Below, piece after piece: positions 21,224 through 30,354 of a DNA stretch of 64,000 bases (positions within the stretch are counted from its first letter, which is position 1; each line of letters opens with the position of its first letter). The notes below the pieces were generated by a model that worked only from the letters and a program-made list of their open reading frames with translations, was not told the DNA's origin and did no database searches. Made by a program: the position numbers and the translations under genes. This stretch comes from Planctomycetota bacterium (GTDB lineage: Bacteria; Planctomycetota; UBA1135; GCA-002686595), in assembly GCA_016872755.1 (NCBI GenBank), contig VGZE01000001.1, positions 1-64,000 of the forward strand. Reading direction: 5' to 3'.

Positions 21224-22215
21224 ACGAAACTCCCGAACCCACGCCCTGGCTGACCGATCCGCGCGCGCGACCGAGTGCGCAGGAAGCGCGCCTCGAGCAG
21301 GCGCTGGCACCGCTGCGCTTCGACGCGGAGCGCCATCCGCTCGCCCTCGATGAGGCGCCCGCGCCTGCGGCGAAGAGCCGCCGCCTCGCCTGGGCGACGG
21401 CGCTCGCGGCCCTCTTCGCCGCCGCCGGCTGGTGGGTGCTGCGCGAGCGAGCGGATCAACCCGCCGAACAGGCGCCGCTGCCGCGCGCGTTCGAGGTCAT
21501 CGCCTTGCAGGGCGACGCCAGCCTCAGCTCTGGAGTCGGCGGCGCGGCCGCGCACGAGCGCATCGTGTGCGGCGACGGCGCGCTCGCGCACGTGCGCGTC
21601 GGCGCGATCGGCAGCCTTACGCTCGAGGAGAACTCACGCCTGCGCCTGGAGCGCGGCGGGCCCGACGGCTATCAGGTGTTCCTCGAGCAAGGCGCGCTCA
21701 GCGCGTCGATCTTCGCCGCGCCGCGGGTCTTCACGGTCGGCACGCCGGCCGGCCTGGCGGTCGACCTCGGTTGCATCTATCGAACCGAGGTCGAGGCGGA
21801 CGGCTCGACGCGCCTGAAAGTGACCTCGGGCCGCGTTTCATTCGAAGCCGACGGGCGGCGCTCGCTGGTGCCGGCGGGAGCCGAGTGCCACGCCTTGCCG
21901 GGCCGCGGGCCGAGTGCGCCGGTGTGGAGCGATGCGCCGCCGGAGCTGCAACAGCTCGCGCTCGAGTTCGACGCGCTGGCGCCGGGAGCCGCGCGCCTGG
22001 AACGAATGCAGCCCGCGCTCGCGGTGGCGCGGCCGCGCGACACGCTGACGCTGTTCCACCTGCTCGAGCGCGCGGCTCCGACCGATCGCGCGCTGCTCGT
22101 CGCCGGCCTGGAGGCCGCGCTCGGAGCGTCAGAGGCCTTCGAGACCGAGCGGCTGCTCGCGGGCGACCCGGGCGCGTTCGCCGCGCTGCGCGAGCTGCTC
22201 GAACGCGAGTGGTAG
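21220..22215 (+). CDS. FecR-domain membrane protein, putative anti-sigma factor
   Basis: 331 residues. A short cytoplasmic N terminus (about 1-55) is followed by one membrane helix (LAWATALAALFAAAGWWVL) and an outer FecR-like domain (FEVIALQGDASLSSG, FTVGTPAGLAVDLGC, VTSGRVSFEADG). FecR-type proteins sit across the inner membrane and control an ECF sigma factor. Direct coupling to the sigma gene supports that role. The N-terminal segment lacks a zinc-binding HxxxCxxC motif, so any sigma binding is not of the ZAS type. Confidence 0.8.
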   Translation: MNETPEPTPWLTDPRARPSAQEARLEQALAPLRFDAERHPLALDEAPAPAAKSRRLAWATALAALFAAAGWWVLRERADQPAEQAPLPRAFEVIALQGDASLSSGVGGAAAHERIVCGDGALAHVRVGAIGSLTLEENSRLRLERGGPDGYQVFLEQGALSASIFAAPRVFTVGTPAGLAVDLGCIYRTEVEADGSTRLKVTSGRVSFEADGRRSLVPAGAECHALPGRGPSAPVWSDAPPELQQLALEFDALAPGAARLERMQPALAVARPRDTLTLFHLLERAAPTDRALLVAGLEAALGASEAFETERLLAGDPGAFAALRELLEREW

Positions 22216-22216
22216 C

Positions 22217-24823
22217 TCAGAACGCGCCGATACCGAGCGAGAACACCTGCGTCGAGTCGTCCTCGCCCTGGATCAGCGGGAAGCCGAACGTGAAGCCGAT
22301 CGGCAGCGGCACGGTCAGGTACAGGCCGAAGCCGGCCGACACGCGCGTGTTGGACAGGTCGAGCTCGAAGCTGTCGATGTCGAGGATGCCGGCATCGACG
22401 AACAGGCGGCCCTGCACGAATTCGCGCTGGCGCTCGCCGTCGGCCGGATTGTCCTTCAACAGCGGGAAGCGGTACTCGGCGCTGCCGTAGAGCTTGGTCT
22501 GCCCCCCCATCGCCTCGCCGTTCTCGTTCGGACCCACACCCTGGAAATCGAAGCCGCGCAGCGTGCGCGAGCCGCCGAAGTAGAAGCGCTCGGAGTACGG
22601 CACGTCGTCGGTGTCGCCATAGGGCACGGCGACGCCCGCTTCGAAGGCCAAGCGCCAGCCCGGACGCGAGCCCTGTTCCGGGTCGCCGAAGAGTCCGTAG
22701 CGCTCGTACGAGAACTCCAGCGATGAGAAGTCGTAGTCACTGCCCCAAGCGCCGTCGTAACCCGAGAGCACGCCGCGAATCGAATGCCCCTCGGTCGGGT
22801 TGATCAACGCATTGAGCGTGCGGTAGCGCATGCCGAAGCGCACGCGCGACAGGTTGCTCTCTCCTTCCTGTTCCTTCAGCAGGACCGGCACGGCCAACGG
22901 CTGGCCGAGCGAAGGCTCGCTGCCGGCCTCGATGTCGCTGATGTCGACGAGCGCGTGAGAGTAGCCGGCGAAGATCGTCGCGTCGGGCGAGATCTGGCGG
23001 CCCAGGTCGAAGCCGAACTCGTTGCGTTCCTCGTCGTAGAGCTTGCGGAAGCGCTGCGTGCGCTCGGCCTCGAGCTCGAGCGAGACGCGATCGATGTGGC
23101 TGCGCAGGATGTCGGGCTCGCGAAATCGCACCTGGTAGCGCGTGAACTTCGTGCCGGGCTGCACGAGCAGGGTCAGCTCCTGGCCCGCGCCGTGGAAGGC
23201 CTCGCGATCGACCATTTCCTGCACGAGGTCCCAAGGCACCCACGAATCGGGCGTGTCGGTGATGTCGAAGTTGCGCAGCGTCAGGCTGACCGTGCCGAAC
23301 ACGCCGAAACTGCCGCCGGCGCCGATGCTGAACGACGTGCCCAGCACGTCACCCTCCTCCAGCAGGAACTCGAGGTCCTTCCAGCCGCTCTTGTCGGTGT
23401 CCTTGAAGCGAAAGCGCGGCTCGACCGGCCGCGACGGATCGCGCGTGTCGGTGAAGTAGCCGGTGCCGCGCAGCCGGTTGAGGCTCTTGTAGATCTCCTT
23501 CAGATCGGCCTGCTCACCTGGATTGAGCGTAACCAGCCGCCGCATCACGCGATCCTGCGTGTTTTCGGCTCCGCTGAACAGGATCTCGCGCAGGAACTGC
23601 TTCTCGCCCTGAGCGATCCGGTAGGTGACCCGCACGCGTTTCGACTGCGTGTCGATCTCGAGTTCGGGCTCCTCGAACTCCCAACCCTCACCCGCGGCCA
23701 GCGAGTCGTGCGCGGGATGCCCGCGTTCGCCGTAATAGTCGCGCAGCGCGATGCGATCGGCATCGATCACGCGGCGGCGCAGCGGATCGCCGGGAGCGAG
23801 GCGCAGGAGGCCGCGCAGTTCGGCTTCGGGGAAGACCAGCGGCGCGAGAACGAGCTCGCCGTTCGCCGTGCCCGGCACGACCGCGACCAGCTCGACGCTC
23901 TCGACCGTGTAGAGCGGCCCCTCGTCGATCTGCACGTGGATCGTGACCAGATCGCGCTCGTCGTTGAACTCCAGCCGCTCGAGCTCGACCACCGCATCGA
24001 GGTAGCCGCGGTCGCGGTAGACCTGACGCATCGCGACCAGGTCCGCGTCGAGGTCCTCCTGCACGAACTCGTCGCGAAAGAACCCGAAGAAGCGGCTCTC
24101 GTCGAGGTGCACGTCGGCGAGATCCTTCAGTCCGCCCGTGGTGAACAGGCTGCCACCCTCGGCCAGCGCGCGGTTGCCGTGCAGCACGACGTCGGCGACC
24201 TTGACGCGCGGCCCCTCCTGGATCTCGAAGATCACGTCCGCCGCGAGGTCCGGGCCCGCCGCGCGCTCGACGATCCGCACGTCCGCCCAGTGGAACCCTT
24301 CCTGGCGATAGCCGGCGAGCAGGCGGTCGCGCACGCGCACGGCGTCGGACACGAACAGCTCGGAGGTCTCCGACAACTGCGCCCATTCCAGGATCCGCTC
24401 GGTCTCGATCTCGACGTTTCCGACGAAACGCGGCTCGAGATCGATCGGGATCTCGACCACTTGGACCAGCAGTTCGACGCCGCCGGCGCGGTCCGCCCGC
24501 AGCACGGTCGCGCGCGCGCGGAACGAGTTCCACAGCTCGAGGATGCCCGCGTCGAGCGCCGCGAGATCGAGCGGAGCATCCACGCTCAGGCCGAGCACGC
24601 CCAGCACCTGCTCCGTGCTGGCGCGGGAGTTGCCCTCGACGCGCAGCGCGACGATCCGCGGCCCCTGCGTGTTGGCGGGGACCTGCTCACCGGCCGGCGC
24701 CGCGGGCTCCTGCGCGGCGCCGAGCGCGCCGAGCGAGCAGGCCCAGATCAGGGCCGGGGTGAGAGCGCGGAACGTCTGTGCCAATGGCGGAGCGACGGTT
24801 GCGGAACGACGACTACGGGGCAA
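22217..24823 (-). CDS. bamA: Outer-membrane assembly factor BamA (Omp85 family)
   Basis: Core of the machine that folds beta-barrel proteins into the outer membrane. It has a signal peptide (ALIWACSLGALGA, then AQE), several periplasmic POTRA domains from about residue 55 to 460, and a C-terminal 16-strand barrel (RFGMRYRTLNALINPTEGHS, FYFGGSRTLRGFD). It ends in Phe (LGIGAF), as expected for an outer-membrane barrel. 868 residues, slightly above E. coli BamA. The TTG at 24823 overlaps the dnaB stop; a second TTG at 24783 would give a tidier signal peptide. Unusually, it sits at the end of the rpsF-rpsR-rplI-dnaB run. Confidence 0.92.
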   Translation of the reverse strand: MPRSRRSATVAPPLAQTFRALTPALIWACSLGALGAAQEPAAPAGEQVPANTQGPRIVALRVEGNSRASTEQVLGVLGLSVDAPLDLAALDAGILELWNSFRARATVLRADRAGGVELLVQVVEIPIDLEPRFVGNVEIETERILEWAQLSETSELFVSDAVRVRDRLLAGYRQEGFHWADVRIVERAAGPDLAADVIFEIQEGPRVKVADVVLHGNRALAEGGSLFTTGGLKDLADVHLDESRFFGFFRDEFVQEDLDADLVAMRQVYRDRGYLDAVVELERLEFNDERDLVTIHVQIDEGPLYTVESVELVAVVPGTANGELVLAPLVFPEAELRGLLRLAPGDPLRRRVIDADRIALRDYYGERGHPAHDSLAAGEGWEFEEPELEIDTQSKRVRVTYRIAQGEKQFLREILFSGAENTQDRVMRRLVTLNPGEQADLKEIYKSLNRLRGTGYFTDTRDPSRPVEPRFRFKDTDKSGWKDLEFLLEEGDVLGTSFSIGAGGSFGVFGTVSLTLRNFDITDTPDSWVPWDLVQEMVDREAFHGAGQELTLLVQPGTKFTRYQVRFREPDILRSHIDRVSLELEAERTQRFRKLYDEERNEFGFDLGRQISPDATIFAGYSHALVDISDIEAGSEPSLGQPLAVPVLLKEQEGESNLSRVRFGMRYRTLNALINPTEGHSIRGVLSGYDGAWGSDYDFSSLEFSYERYGLFGDPEQGSRPGWRLAFEAGVAVPYGDTDDVPYSERFYFGGSRTLRGFDFQGVGPNENGEAMGGQTKLYGSAEYRFPLLKDNPADGERQREFVQGRLFVDAGILDIDSFELDLSNTRVSAGFGLYLTVPLPIGFTFGFPLIQGEDDSTQVFSLGIGAF

Positions 24824-26198
24824 CCGGCTCGACGACCGGACTGCGGTTCTCGAAACGCATCGTACTGTCGAAGAATTGCAGTTTCACGATACCGGTCGGA
24901 CCGTTGCGGTGCTTGGCGATGTGCAATTCGGCCAGGCCGCGCACCTCGTCGGTGACCTCCTCGGGTCGCAAGTACTTCTCCGGCCGGTGCAGCAGCACCA
25001 CCACGTCGGCGTCCTGCTCGATCGAGCCGGATTCGCGCAGGTCGGCCAGCCGCGGCGTCTTGTCGCCGCCTGCGCGCACTTCCAGTCCGCGGTTGAGCTG
25101 TGCGAGCGCGACGACCGGCACCTCGAGCTCGCGCGCCAGGCCCTTGAGCGAGCGCGAGATGTAGCTGATCTCCATCTGACGGCTCTCGGCCTTCGGATGC
25201 GACATCAATTGCAGGTAGTCGACCAGGATCAGGTCGAGGCCGTGCTTGTGCATGTGTCGGCGCGCGCGCGAACGCAGTGCCAGCATGGTCAGGCCGGGCG
25301 AGTCGTCGATCCAGACCTGCGCCCGATTCAGCTCGTCGGCCGCCGACACCAACGCATCGCGCTCTTCCATCGACAAGCGCTTCTCGCGCATGCGCATCGA
25401 CTCGACGCCCGCGCGCGAGCCGAGCATGCGCTGGACGAGGTCGATCTGGCCCATCTCGAGGCTGAACATCAACACCTTGGCCGGATGCCCCAGTGCCGGC
25501 TGCTCGTGCAAGGCCGCGCGCTCGACGAGATTCAGCGCAATGGCGGTCTTGCCCATGCCGGGCCGGGCCGCGATCACGATCATGTCGCCCTTGTTGAGCC
25601 CGCACATCTTCGCGTCGAGGTCGTAGTAGCCGGTCACGATGCCGCTCGGGCCGCCGCGCGAAAGGTCGATGCGCTTCATCGCCTCGACCAGGATCTCCTC
25701 CATCGAGCGCGCCTCGCTCCTGTCGCGGCTCTGGTTGAGCGAGAAGATCCGGTGCTCGCTCTCGTCGAGCAGGTTCGCCACCGTGTCGGCGTCCGGCCGC
25801 GCCTCCAGCGCGGCGCCGGCGATCTCCTGCGCCTCGCGCGCCAACCGGCGCAGCAGCGCGGTCTCGTTGATGACGCGAGCATGGTAGGCCGCGTGCGCGG
25901 TCGAGGTCACGCTGCCGAGCAACTCGAGCAGGTATTCGTTGCCGCCAACTTCCTGGAACTGGCCGCGCGCGCGCAGCGCCTCGCCCAGCGAAACCGGATC
26001 GATGGGCGTGCTGCGCTCGGCCAGGCCCAGCATCGCGTCGAAGACGAGGCCGTTGCGACGCTCATAGAAATCCTCGGCGCGCACGATGTCGCTGACCTCG
26101 ACCATGCGGTCGGATTCGAGCAACAAGGCTCCGAGTAGGCCGCGCTCGGCGTCGGAGTTGTGCGGCGGCGTCTTGCCGTGGAAAGGGTCGGCGGTCAT
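24813..26198 (-). CDS. dnaB: Replicative DNA helicase DnaB
   Basis: Hexameric 5'-3' helicase of the replication fork. The N-terminal domain (PPHNSDAERGLLGALLLES) and linker are followed by a RecA-like motor. Walker A is ARPGMGKTAIA, Walker B LDLILVDYLQLM, then QLNRGLEVR and the arginine-finger region ESGSIEQDADVV. 461 residues, standard, with no intein. It follows rplI after a 258-base gap in which no gene is visible, and its end overlaps the bamA start by 11 bases. The order rpsF-rpsR-rplI-dnaB is conserved in many bacteria. Confidence 0.96.
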   Translation of the reverse strand: MTADPFHGKTPPHNSDAERGLLGALLLESDRMVEVSDIVRAEDFYERRNGLVFDAMLGLAERSTPIDPVSLGEALRARGQFQEVGGNEYLLELLGSVTSTAHAAYHARVINETALLRRLAREAQEIAGAALEARPDADTVANLLDESEHRIFSLNQSRDRSEARSMEEILVEAMKRIDLSRGGPSGIVTGYYDLDAKMCGLNKGDMIVIAARPGMGKTAIALNLVERAALHEQPALGHPAKVLMFSLEMGQIDLVQRMLGSRAGVESMRMREKRLSMEERDALVSAADELNRAQVWIDDSPGLTMLALRSRARRHMHKHGLDLILVDYLQLMSHPKAESRQMEISYISRSLKGLARELEVPVVALAQLNRGLEVRAGGDKTPRLADLRESGSIEQDADVVVLLHRPEKYLRPEEVTDEVRGLAELHIAKHRNGPTGIVKLQFFDSTMRFENRSPVVEPVAP

Positions 26199-26456
26199 CG
26201 GTACCTAGGCGCGAGATCGCGGAGGATAGCGCGGAACCAGGGCGCGGCTACGCGCCGCATGCCCAACGCTCGAGCGCGGTGCACAAGCCGGCGTCCCAGC
26301 ATGGGATAGCGCCGCAGGAGACAGCCCCGCACGGGATCTCGCCGAATCGGACAGTGCCACACCGGGCAGCCCGGCACGGAACCGCGACGCACGAGCGCAC
26401 CGATCGGCCGGCGCCGATCCGCATGCTCGCGCTCGCCGCAGAGGCGGAAGTGCCGC

Positions 26457-26918
26457 CTATTCCTTGGCGGCTTCGACGACGACCGTGATCTCGGCGTGCT
26501 TGTCGCCGTAGACGTGGATCTTCACCTTGTGGGTGCCCAGCGTCTTCAGCGGGTGCTCGAGCCGCACGGCCTTCTCCTCGACCGGGTGTCCGACGCCCGC
26601 CAGCAGCTTGACGATGCCCGCGGCGCCGACCGAACCGAACAGGCTGCCCTTCTCGTCGGCGCGCTCGCGCGTGACGAGCGACAGCGACGAGAGCAGCACG
26701 ACGCGCTTCTCGATCTCCGCGTTGCGCGCCGCCTCTTCGGCGTCGAGCTTGGCGCGGCGCTTGGCCATCGACTTCTTGTTCTCCGCGGTCGCCTCGATCG
26801 CGAGCTTGCGCGGCAGCAGGAAGTTGCGCGCGAAGCCGGGCGCGACGCGCACGACGTCGCCGGTCTTGCCGATCGGCGGCAGGGACTCGCGCAGCAGGAG
26901 TTCGATCTTCTTCGCCAT
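26457..26918 (-). CDS. rplI: 50S ribosomal protein L9
   Basis: 153 residues: the N-terminal domain ELLLRESLPPIGKTGDVVRV...GFARNFLLPRKLA, a long connecting helix, and a C-terminal rRNA-binding domain. Standard L9 size. It lies between rpsR and dnaB in the ribosomal/replication operon. Confidence 0.96.
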   Translation of the reverse strand: MAKKIELLLRESLPPIGKTGDVVRVAPGFARNFLLPRKLAIEATAENKKSMAKRRAKLDAEEAARNAEIEKRVVLLSSLSLVTRERADEKGSLFGSVGAAGIVKLLAGVGHPVEEKAVRLEHPLKTLGTHKVKIHVYGDKHAEITVVVEAAKE

Positions 26919-26957
26919 GGTCGGTGTTCCTTCGTGATGGGCTCTGGGAGTCCTGGC

Positions 26958-27197
26958 TCAGCCGACGAACGGCAGCAAGGCCATGTGTCGCGCGCGCTTG
27001 ATCGCGAGCTTGAGCGCCTTCTGGCGCTGCGTGTTGAAGTTCGTGCGCTTGCGGCCCTGGATGTTGCCCTGGCTGTTCATGAAGCGCGCCAGGGTCTCCA
27101 GGTCCTTGTAATCGAGGTGGTCCGGGTACTTCTCGAGCTTGGGCGCGGCCGAGGACTCGGCGGCGGCGACTTCGGCGGTGACGGGTTGTTCGGTCAT
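26958..27197 (-). CDS. rpsR: 30S ribosomal protein S18
   Basis: 79 residues. The S18 core is present (DYKDLETLARFMNSQGNI, KRTNFNTQRQKALKLAIKRA, RHMALLPFVG). A short acidic/Ala-rich N-terminal lead precedes it. S18 pairs with S6 on the small-subunit platform; rpsF is 51 bases upstream. Confidence 0.96.
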   Translation of the reverse strand: MTEQPVTAEVAAAESSAAPKLEKYPDHLDYKDLETLARFMNSQGNIQGRKRTNFNTQRQKALKLAIKRARHMALLPFVG

Positions 27198-27248
27198 GGG
27201 AGCGCGGTTGTGCGTGGTGTGGGGCGGTTGTGGATCGATGCTTGCGCG

Positions 27249-27740
27249 CTAGTCGCGCCCAGCCGGCGACGAATGGACGCCCGCGCCTTCCAACTCGGGG
27301 ATGATCTCGGGCTCGATGGCACGATCCGACGGCGCCTCGACGATGCCGTTCTGCACGACCGCGTAGATGCCGGCCTCGTCCGACGGCGGCACCGGCGCGC
27401 TGTAGTCCGCCGCTGATTCCTGCGCGGCCAACGCGGCTTCACCTTCGGGCAACGCCTCGCAGCGCAACAGCAGGTAGCGCAGCAGCGACTCCGACAGGTC
27501 GAGGTCGCGCACGAACGGCGGGATGCCGGTGCGCGGGAGCTCGTAGTACATCAGCAGGAACGTGCCGCGGCGGCGACCGCGCACCGGGTAGGCGAGCTTG
27601 CGCTCGCTCCAGCGACGCGCCGACACGACCTTCCCGCCGTGCTTGGTGACGAGGTCGGTGACGTGGTGCTTGGCGGCATTCCAGCCGGCGCGCACGACGT
27701 CGTTGTCGAGCAGGAACATGCCTTCGTAGAGCTGACTCAT
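27249..27740 (-). CDS. rpsF: 30S ribosomal protein S6 with acidic C-terminal extension
   Basis: S6 core in residues 1 to about 100 (MSQLYEGMFLLDND, GGKVVSARRWSERKLAYPV, RGTFLLMYYEL, LLRYLLLRCE). The next about 60 residues are Ala/Glu/Pro-rich and acidic. At 163 residues it is longer than the usual 95-140. The start is at 27740, where homology begins, despite an open frame to 28097. The promoter at 27920 precedes it. The ssb gene often found between rpsF and rpsR is absent. Confidence 0.93.
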   Translation of the reverse strand: MSQLYEGMFLLDNDVVRAGWNAAKHHVTDLVTKHGGKVVSARRWSERKLAYPVRGRRRGTFLLMYYELPRTGIPPFVRDLDLSESLLRYLLLRCEALPEGEAALAAQESAADYSAPVPPSDEAGIYAVVQNGIVEAPSDRAIEPEIIPELEGAGVHSSPAGRD

Positions 27741-27919
27741 CGCGTGGGGCTGCAGATCGTGGCGCGCGTGCGCCGGGTGGTGAGCGGCTGTGGAGCCGTG
27801 GCGGAGGCTCGCAGGGAGCCGCTGCCACGCCGCGGTCGGCTCCGCGGCCGTCCTCGGAGAACGGCGACGCGGACGGGGGTCCTGGTCTCGGATGGGTGAT
27901 CCGCGACAAGGGGCCGAAC

Positions 27920-27947
27920 AGTATAGGGATGGCGGCACGCGGGGCAA
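27920..27947 (-). promoter_or_regulatory. Promoter of the rpsF operon
   Basis: On the minus strand TTGCCC (27947-27942), a 16-base spacer and TATACT (27925-27920), about 180 bases upstream of rpsF. The palindromic repeat copy B begins only 10 bases upstream of the -35 box. Confidence 0.55.
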
Positions 27948-27956
27948 GCCTCGCAC

Positions 27957-28067
27957 GGACCCTGGCCTGGTTGACTGCGCGTCGCGCCCCGCGGGGTCTC
28001 CAACGGGGGGGCCACCCCCCATGGCGGGTCCTGGCGGGCATGCGCGCAGCCAACCAGGCCAGGGTCC
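27957..28067. repeat. Dispersed palindromic repeat, copy B
   Basis: Arms 27957-27981 and 28043-28067 pair at 24 of 25 positions and are nearly identical to those of copy A (5858); the arm core is GGCCTGGTTGACTGCGCG. Total 111 bp; the 61-base interior differs from copy A. It lies between the rpsF promoter and the terminator of the next gene. Confidence 0.82.
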
Positions 28068-28097
28068 AGGTTCGGACGGTGGGACGGCGCAACGCAC

Positions 28098-28133
28098 GCG
28101 CGCCCCGGCCGAGATCCCTCGGCCGGGGCGCGC
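28098..28133 (-). terminator. Strong GC hairpin after the Cys-rich exported protein gene
   Basis: Perfect 16-bp stem: GCGCGCCCCGGCCGAG (28098-28113), loop ATCC, then its exact complement (28118-28133). It starts about 40 bases past the stop of the gene at 28174. No T-run follows, so it may end transcription with Rho or protect the 3' end. Confidence 0.65.
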
Positions 28134-28173
28134 CTACGAGAACCGGGCCACCCGCCCGGCTCCAGCCGCCGGA

Positions 28174-29442
28174 TCACGGCGTATTCACGTAGATCAGATA
28201 GTGCGTCGGCATGACCTTGCCGACCAGCACGAGCGGCGACGGGAACGGCAGGCCGACGCCGATCGAGAAGTTGCTGGCGAGGTCCTTGAAGTTCTGGCTG
28301 ACCGGGAAGACCGGGTTCGGCGAGACCGTGTAGCCCTTCGAGGTCGAGCCGCCGTACATCACGTTGTACGAGTCACCGTTGAGCCCGCCGCCAAATCCAC
28401 ACGGGTCGTGGTACAGGAACGCGCCCTCGTCGACCCACGCGACCTCGTTGCCCGGATAGGAGTTCATCGTGGTCCAGTTGCCGATGCTGGTCGTGACCAG
28501 GTGGAACCACGGGAAGGCCGGCCAGAGGTTCAGCGACTGGAAGCTGCCCGGCTGGCCGGTCGGTGCGGGGCACAGGCCCTGGCCGTTCAGCACGCCGACC
28601 GACTGCTGTTGCGGGAACAGCGCGATCGGGCACAGGCACAGCTGGAAGATCGGATTGAGGAACCCGAACGTGATCGGATCCTCGGTGTTGCACAGGACCG
28701 TGCCGGGAACGGTCTTCAGGCGCATGCCTTCGCCCTGCAACGGGCCGCCCGGGAACAGGTTGTTGGACGGCACGAACGGATTGGCGGCCGTGTCGGGCGC
28801 GACGAACGCGTAGGACTTGTTCGGATCGAGACCGCCGACGGGGGCGGGCGTGGCCGAGATGCCGGGCTTGTTGATGAACAAGTCGCAGGCGTGATACATG
28901 ACGATCGCCGTGTCCCAGTTGCCGGTCGTGCAGTCGAACGCGTAGTCGACGTAGCCGTAGTAGAACGCGGCCGGGTACATCCCGAGCGACTTGGGCACCG
29001 GGCAGGTGCCGGGCAGGCTCGGAGAGCTGGTCTTGAGATCCCCCTTGGCCGTGAAGCGCCAAACCTGGATCGGCGCGGCGCCGGCGATCGGCGGCTGTTC
29101 TTCCCAGGTGCGCGTGTAGTCGAGCGTCAGTTGGCCGAACAGGTAGACCGTGCCGTTGTTGAGGTCGTTGACCTCGATGTTGGCTTGGTAGCCGGTGCAG
29201 TCGGTCTGGATTGGCGGCGTGATGATGGTCTTCGTCTTCACCTGGCCGCTCAGGTTGCAATTCGTCCAGCAGATGGCCTGACCCGGGCTCTGGTAGGCAG
29301 GGAAGGACGGCAGGTTCGAGATCGTCGGCGCGCAGCAGGGCCCGTTCAGATTGTCGAACTGGTGGCAGGGCGAGATCTGCGCCGAGGCGAGGCCGGTCAG
29401 GGCCCCGAGGGTGAGGGTTCCGAGCAGAGTGATGAACTTCAT
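28174..29442 (-). CDS. Exported Cys-rich hypothetical protein
   Basis: 422 residues, no family recognised. It has a clean signal peptide (MKFITLLGTLTLGALTGLASA, then QIS). About fifteen cysteines follow, several in close pairs (GPCCAP, ICWTNCNLSG, LCLCPIA), suggesting disulfides outside the cytoplasm. The rest is rich in Gly, Pro, Asn and aromatic residues, with little predicted helix, so probably a beta-rich extracellular or surface protein. The start at 29442 was chosen for the signal peptide. Isolated gene: hairpins lie on both sides (28098 and 29588). Confidence 0.8.
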   Translation of the reverse strand: MKFITLLGTLTLGALTGLASAQISPCHQFDNLNGPCCAPTISNLPSFPAYQSPGQAICWTNCNLSGQVKTKTIITPPIQTDCTGYQANIEVNDLNNGTVYLFGQLTLDYTRTWEEQPPIAGAAPIQVWRFTAKGDLKTSSPSLPGTCPVPKSLGMYPAAFYYGYVDYAFDCTTGNWDTAIVMYHACDLFINKPGISATPAPVGGLDPNKSYAFVAPDTAANPFVPSNNLFPGGPLQGEGMRLKTVPGTVLCNTEDPITFGFLNPIFQLCLCPIALFPQQQSVGVLNGQGLCPAPTGQPGSFQSLNLWPAFPWFHLVTTSIGNWTTMNSYPGNEVAWVDEGAFLYHDPCGFGGGLNGDSYNVMYGGSTSKGYTVSPNPVFPVSQNFKDLASNFSIGVGLPFPSPLVLVGKVMPTHYLIYVNTP

Positions 29443-29587
29443 GGGAGCAATCCTGGGAATGTGTGGGGTCGTGGGCCTGGAGGGGCCTGGGTTGAGCACC
29501 GCGATACGCCTGTCCCGCTGGACAGAGATGGGCGCGTCCGGACTGCTGAAAATCCGCCGGCCGCCGTTGGCGACCCGGGCCCCAAGC

Positions 29588-29637
29588 GCCGCGGCCCCCG
29601 CCGCGCGTGGAGGACCACGCGCGGCGGGGGCCGCGGC
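29588..29637 (-). terminator. Perfect 23-bp hairpin after rplY
   Basis: The left arm 29588-29610 and right arm 29615-29637 are exactly complementary over 23 bp, nearly all G/C, with loop AGGA. It begins 28 bases past the rplY stop. No T-run follows. Likely end of the glmU-prs-rplY transcript. Confidence 0.7.
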
Positions 29638-29664
29638 GAACGAGCGCGGAGCCGGGTACTCGCG

Positions 29665-30354
29665 CTACTTCTTCTTCTCGTCCTTGGCCGGGGCCTTCTT
29701 CTCTTCCTTGGCCGGAGCCGCGCCCGCGGCTGCGCCAGCCGGCGCGCCCGCGGCAGGGGCGGCACCTGCGACCGGAGTCGCGGCGGCAGCGGCCTCGACC
29801 GGCGCCGGAGCAATCTCTTCCTTGGCCACGACGATGACGGCGATCGGGGTCTCGGGCGGAATGCCGAGCTTGACGCCCTTGGGCATCACGAGGTCACGCG
29901 CGAACAGCGGCTGACCGACCTCGAGGCCGTCGATCTTGACCGGGATCGAGTCGGGGATGTTCTGCGGCTCGGCCTTGATCTTGATGTGCGTGACGAGGTG
30001 GTTGAGCACACCGCCCTTGGGCATGCCGGTGAACTCGAGTTCGACCTCAGCGGTGGTCTCTTGACCGCGCACGACGCGCCGGAACTCGATGTGATCGAGC
30101 CCGCGCCCCAGCACTTCCCACTGCAGCTCGTTGACCAGCGCGGTTTCGACCTTGCCGTTGGGCAGCGTGATGTCGAACAGGTGCTGGTGGTGGCGGCGCG
30201 CTTCGAAGAAGGCTTCGGAGGAGATCGCGATCGGCGTCACCGGTCCTTGACCGCCCTGGATGCAGGCGGGGATCTTTCCGGAATCGCGGAGCTTGCGGGA
30301 ATGTCGACTGCCGACGCGCTCGCGCAGGTCGGCCTTGAGGTTGGCGCTGTCCAT
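29665..30354 (-). CDS. rplY: 50S ribosomal protein L25 (CTC form)
   Basis: 5S rRNA-binding protein. The N-terminal L25 domain (LKADLRERVGSRHSRKLRDS, GKIPACIQGG) is followed by the TL5/CTC beta domain. The last about 55 residues are an Ala/Pro/Gly run ending in Lys/Glu-rich repeats (KEEKKAPAKDEKKK). 229 residues. It partners the unusually short 5S RNA of this genome. Third gene after glmU and prs, 175 bases downstream of prs. L25 beside prs is a common arrangement. Confidence 0.94.
   Translation of the reverse strand: MDSANLKADLRERVGSRHSRKLRDSGKIPACIQGGQGPVTPIAISSEAFFEARRHHQHLFDITLPNGKVETALVNELQWEVLGRGLDHIEFRRVVRGQETTAEVELEFTGMPKGGVLNHLVTHIKIKAEPQNIPDSIPVKIDGLEVGQPLFARDLVMPKGVKLGIPPETPIAVIVVAKEEIAPAPVEAAAAATPVAGAAPAAGAPAGAAAGAAPAKEEKKAPAKDEKKK

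Noticed and set aside
26199-26456. Loosely repeated GCACGG-type words between dnaB and rplI
   Set aside because: No consistent period or stem could be drawn; looks like ordinary GC-rich spacer.
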